7,479 bases of DNA. It comes from Oscillospiraceae bacterium (lineage in GTDB: Bacteria; Bacillota; Clostridia; Saccharofermentanales; Saccharofermentanaceae). Of the stretch, positions 5,899-7,479 are shown in pieces (positions within the stretch are counted from its first letter, which is position 1; the number at the start of each line of letters is the position of its first letter). The position numbers and the translations under genes are program-made. The stretch covers positions 1 to 7,479 of the forward strand of contig CADBNJ010000292.1 of NCBI GenBank assembly GCA_902795955.1, written 5' to 3'. The notes beneath the pieces were generated by a model. It was not told the DNA's origin, did no database searches, and saw only the letters and a program-made list of their open reading frames with translations.

Positions 5899-6927
5899 AT
5901 GGCAAAGGATAAGGATAAGAATAAGAAACCGGCGAAGATCACCTGTGATATGCCGGAGATCAAGAAGACAACGATCGGAGGTCAGGCACTGATCGAAGGC
6001 GTTATGATGGTTGGTCCCAAGCGTACATGTATCGCTGTCAGGAAGGGTGACGGAACCATCCACGTCGAGGAGCTTCCGCAGACCGAGAAGGTCACTTATT
6101 TCGAGACGGTCCCGTTCATAAGGGGATGTATAAGATTCTATAAGATGCTCGTCAAGGGAACGGGCGCGCTCATGAAGTCAGCCGATCTGTCTGAGGAAGG
6201 CAGGCCGGAAGAGGAGAAGAAGGAAGGCGAAGAAGAGAAGAAATCATTTCTGGAGAGATACTTTGAGAAGCATTATAATCTTCTGATCACGCTGTCCGCA
6301 TGCCTCGGAATAATCCTCAGCATCGGCATATTCCTCCTTCTTCCGAAGGTCATCGTGGATATCGTGTCCAAGTATATTGTCGATGAGGCGTATAACACAG
6401 TGGGGATGAGCGTTCTGCTTAACCTGATCGAAGGGTTCCTGAGGATCATGTTCTTCTTCCTGTACCTTGTTTTCGCGTCGAAGCTCGAAGATGTCAACCG
6501 CGTGTGGAGATACCACGGCGCCGAACATAAGACGATCGCGTGCTATGAGGCCGGAATGCCTCTGACTCCCGAGAACGTCATGAAGTTCCCGAGATTCCAC
6601 CCCAGGTGCGGCACGGCGTTCATGTTTATCGTAATGGCAATATCGATCCTGATATATACTCTGGCGGGCATAGTGATCGGCGAGCACAGCATGCTCATCA
6701 ACGTGCTCCTTAGAGTTATCCTCGTGCCGATCATCTGTGGCATATCATTTGAGATCCTGAGATTCGTTGGCCGTCACGACAAGAATCCCTTCTGCAGATT
6801 CCTGTCCAAGCCCGGACTCTGGCTTCAGAATTTCACGACTGACGAGCCTGACGCGAAGATATGCGAGGTCGCTATCGCTTCAATGATGGCCGTCATTCCC
6901 GAGAATAACACGGACGATGTGTGGTAA
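5899..6927 (+). CDS. DUF1385 family integral membrane protein (YqhQ-type)
   Basis: The 342-residue protein belongs to the DUF1385 family, typified by Bacillus subtilis YqhQ (roughly 320 residues), whose biochemical role is not established as far as I know. Signature motifs are present: GGQALIEGVMM at 27-37, YHGAEHKTIACYE at 205-217 and RFHPRCGTAF at 232-241. Hydrophobic segments at about 127-150, 171-194, 239-261 and 265-287 suggest four membrane helices. The conserved His/Glu/Cys motifs lie between the second and third. The N-terminus is very Lys-rich (MAKDKDKNKK), and residues 95-116 form a highly charged Glu/Lys loop before the first helix. The conserved C-terminal region (KPGLWLQNFTTDEPD, EVAIASMMAV) is intact. 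The family's frequent neighbour is prmC followed by prfA, and the prmC-like gene here starts 11 bases before this gene's stop, so the two are almost certainly cotranscribed and coupled. The start is set by AGGAG at 5888-5892. Confidence 0.92.
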   Translation: MAKDKDKNKKPAKITCDMPEIKKTTIGGQALIEGVMMVGPKRTCIAVRKGDGTIHVEELPQTEKVTYFETVPFIRGCIRFYKMLVKGTGALMKSADLSEEGRPEEEKKEGEEEKKSFLERYFEKHYNLLITLSACLGIILSIGIFLLLPKVIVDIVSKYIVDEAYNTVGMSVLLNLIEGFLRIMFFFLYLVFASKLEDVNRVWRYHGAEHKTIACYEAGMPLTPENVMKFPRFHPRCGTAFMFIVMAISILIYTLAGIVIGEHSMLINVLLRVILVPIICGISFEILRFVGRHDKNPFCRFLSKPGLWLQNFTTDEPDAKICEVAIASMMAVIPENNTDDVW

Positions 6928-7479
6928 GGAATATCCTTCCGCATATGCGGAGGGCTTTGCCGATTTCTACTACGAACGCTATAAGATTACTGAGGGCGTG
7001 CTTATACCGCGCCCTGACTCGGAGCTCGCAGTCGATGCGGCTCTGATGCTTTGCGGTGCGCTTGATCAGCCAATGGGCGATGTGACGCGTTTATGTCCGT
7101 GTATTTCATCTCGGAAGGTGAATCTTGCCGACCTCTGCACGGGGACAGGATGCATCGGGATATCGACTGCAAATGCGTTGGTCAGGGCAGGCAGAGAATG
7201 CGGTCTTCTCCTTGTTGACGTGTCTGACGAGGCTCTCAACTGCTGCAGATCTAATCTATCCGTCTGCAGGACAGAAGCCTCTGTGTTGAAGGCGGACATT
7301 CTGAAGGATGACCTGCCCTCTGACCGCATGTTTGATGTTATTACTTCCAATCCGCCGTATGTAACTGATGATGAGATGGAGGAGCTTCCCTTAAGCGTCA
7401 GATACGAACCGGAGCTTGCTCTGCGGGGCGGCGCTGACGGGCTTATGTTCTATGACAGACTTTGCAGGATCGGGCGCGA
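6917..7479 (+). CDS. prmC: Release factor glutamine methyltransferase (PrmC/HemK-like), partial at 3' end, lacking the usual N-terminal domain
   Basis: PrmC methylates the Gln of the GGQ loop of peptide-chain release factors using S-adenosylmethionine. The frame from ATG 6917 is open to the window end (187 complete codons). Motifs appear in order: GVLIPRPDSE at about 27-36, the SAM-binding loop NLADLCTGTGCIGIS (family: DLGTGSGCIA), an acidic strand end LLLVDVS, and the catalytic NPPYV near 144-148. YEPELALRGGADGLMFYDRL follows the catalytic motif, as is usual. A normal PrmC has about 80 residues before LIPRP; here there are 28, so the N-terminal helical domain that contacts the release factor is missing. 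A stop (TGA, 6884-6886) closes this frame upstream, and the preceding gene is intact, so no earlier start fits. No Shine-Dalgarno is seen; translation probably depends on the 11-base overlap with the DUF1385 gene. An insert of roughly 18 residues separates LIPRP from the SAM motif, and the fragment has 11 Cys. The family call is secure; whether it is functional is unclear. Confidence 0.88.
   Translation, partial: MCGKEYPSAYAEGFADFYYERYKITEGVLIPRPDSELAVDAALMLCGALDQPMGDVTRLCPCISSRKVNLADLCTGTGCIGISTANALVRAGRECGLLLVDVSDEALNCCRSNLSVCRTEASVLKADILKDDLPSDRMFDVITSNPPYVTDDEMEELPLSVRYEPELALRGGADGLMFYDRLCRIGR

Noticed and set aside
6244..6687. Minus-strand open frame of 147 codons within the DUF1385 gene
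   Set aside because: It lies opposite conserved DUF1385 motifs, has low-complexity His/Arg/Asp-rich composition typical of shadow frames, and has no start signal.
7066..7350. Minus-strand open frame of 94 codons
   Set aside because: It is opposite the PrmC-like gene's SAM-binding and NPPY region, so it is a shadow frame.

Overview
The window looks like a piece of chromosome from an anaerobic, low-to-mid GC Firmicute of class Clostridia, probably a gut or rumen Oscillospiraceae/Lachnospiraceae relative. The reasons are strong AGGAG-type ribosome binding sites, a DUF1385 (YqhQ-type) gene directly followed by prmC, an aldo/keto reductase with a two-cluster ferredoxin tail, and a giant secreted beta-helix protein ending in a module I recognise from clostridial surface proteins. 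This placement is inference from gene content; there is no rRNA or other direct taxonomic marker.

Layout. Bases 2-82 are the last 26 codons of an upstream gene with a thioredoxin/glutaredoxin-like tail, closed by a strong terminator (93-141). A sigma-70-type promoter (169-196) then drives a 1386-codon secreted protein (254-4414) built from a signal peptide, an acidic linker, four diverged copies of a beta-rich module and a two-part C-terminal domain. Its stop codon overlaps the ribosome binding site of a 38-codon gene (4426-4542), which is easily missed because of its size. A long bidirectional hairpin (4564-4600) separates this unit from the convergent aldo/keto reductase gene (4625-5800, minus strand). 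An AT-rich divergent intergenic region (5801-5898), holding a perfect 19-base palindrome and a repeated half-site, separates that gene from the DUF1385 membrane protein (5899-6927, plus strand). The DUF1385 gene overlaps by 11 bases the start of a prmC-like methyltransferase gene that runs off the end of the window.

How the genes fit together. There are three independent transcription units: a cell-surface/secreted unit (large beta-helix protein plus a small peptide), a monocistronic redox enzyme, and a housekeeping pair (DUF1385 and release-factor methyltransferase). The most novel-looking items are the translationally coupled 38-residue peptide behind the surface protein, and the PrmC homologue, which starts only 28 residues before its LIPRP motif and so lacks the usual N-terminal helical domain. 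No mobile element, CRISPR array, tRNA or rRNA was seen.
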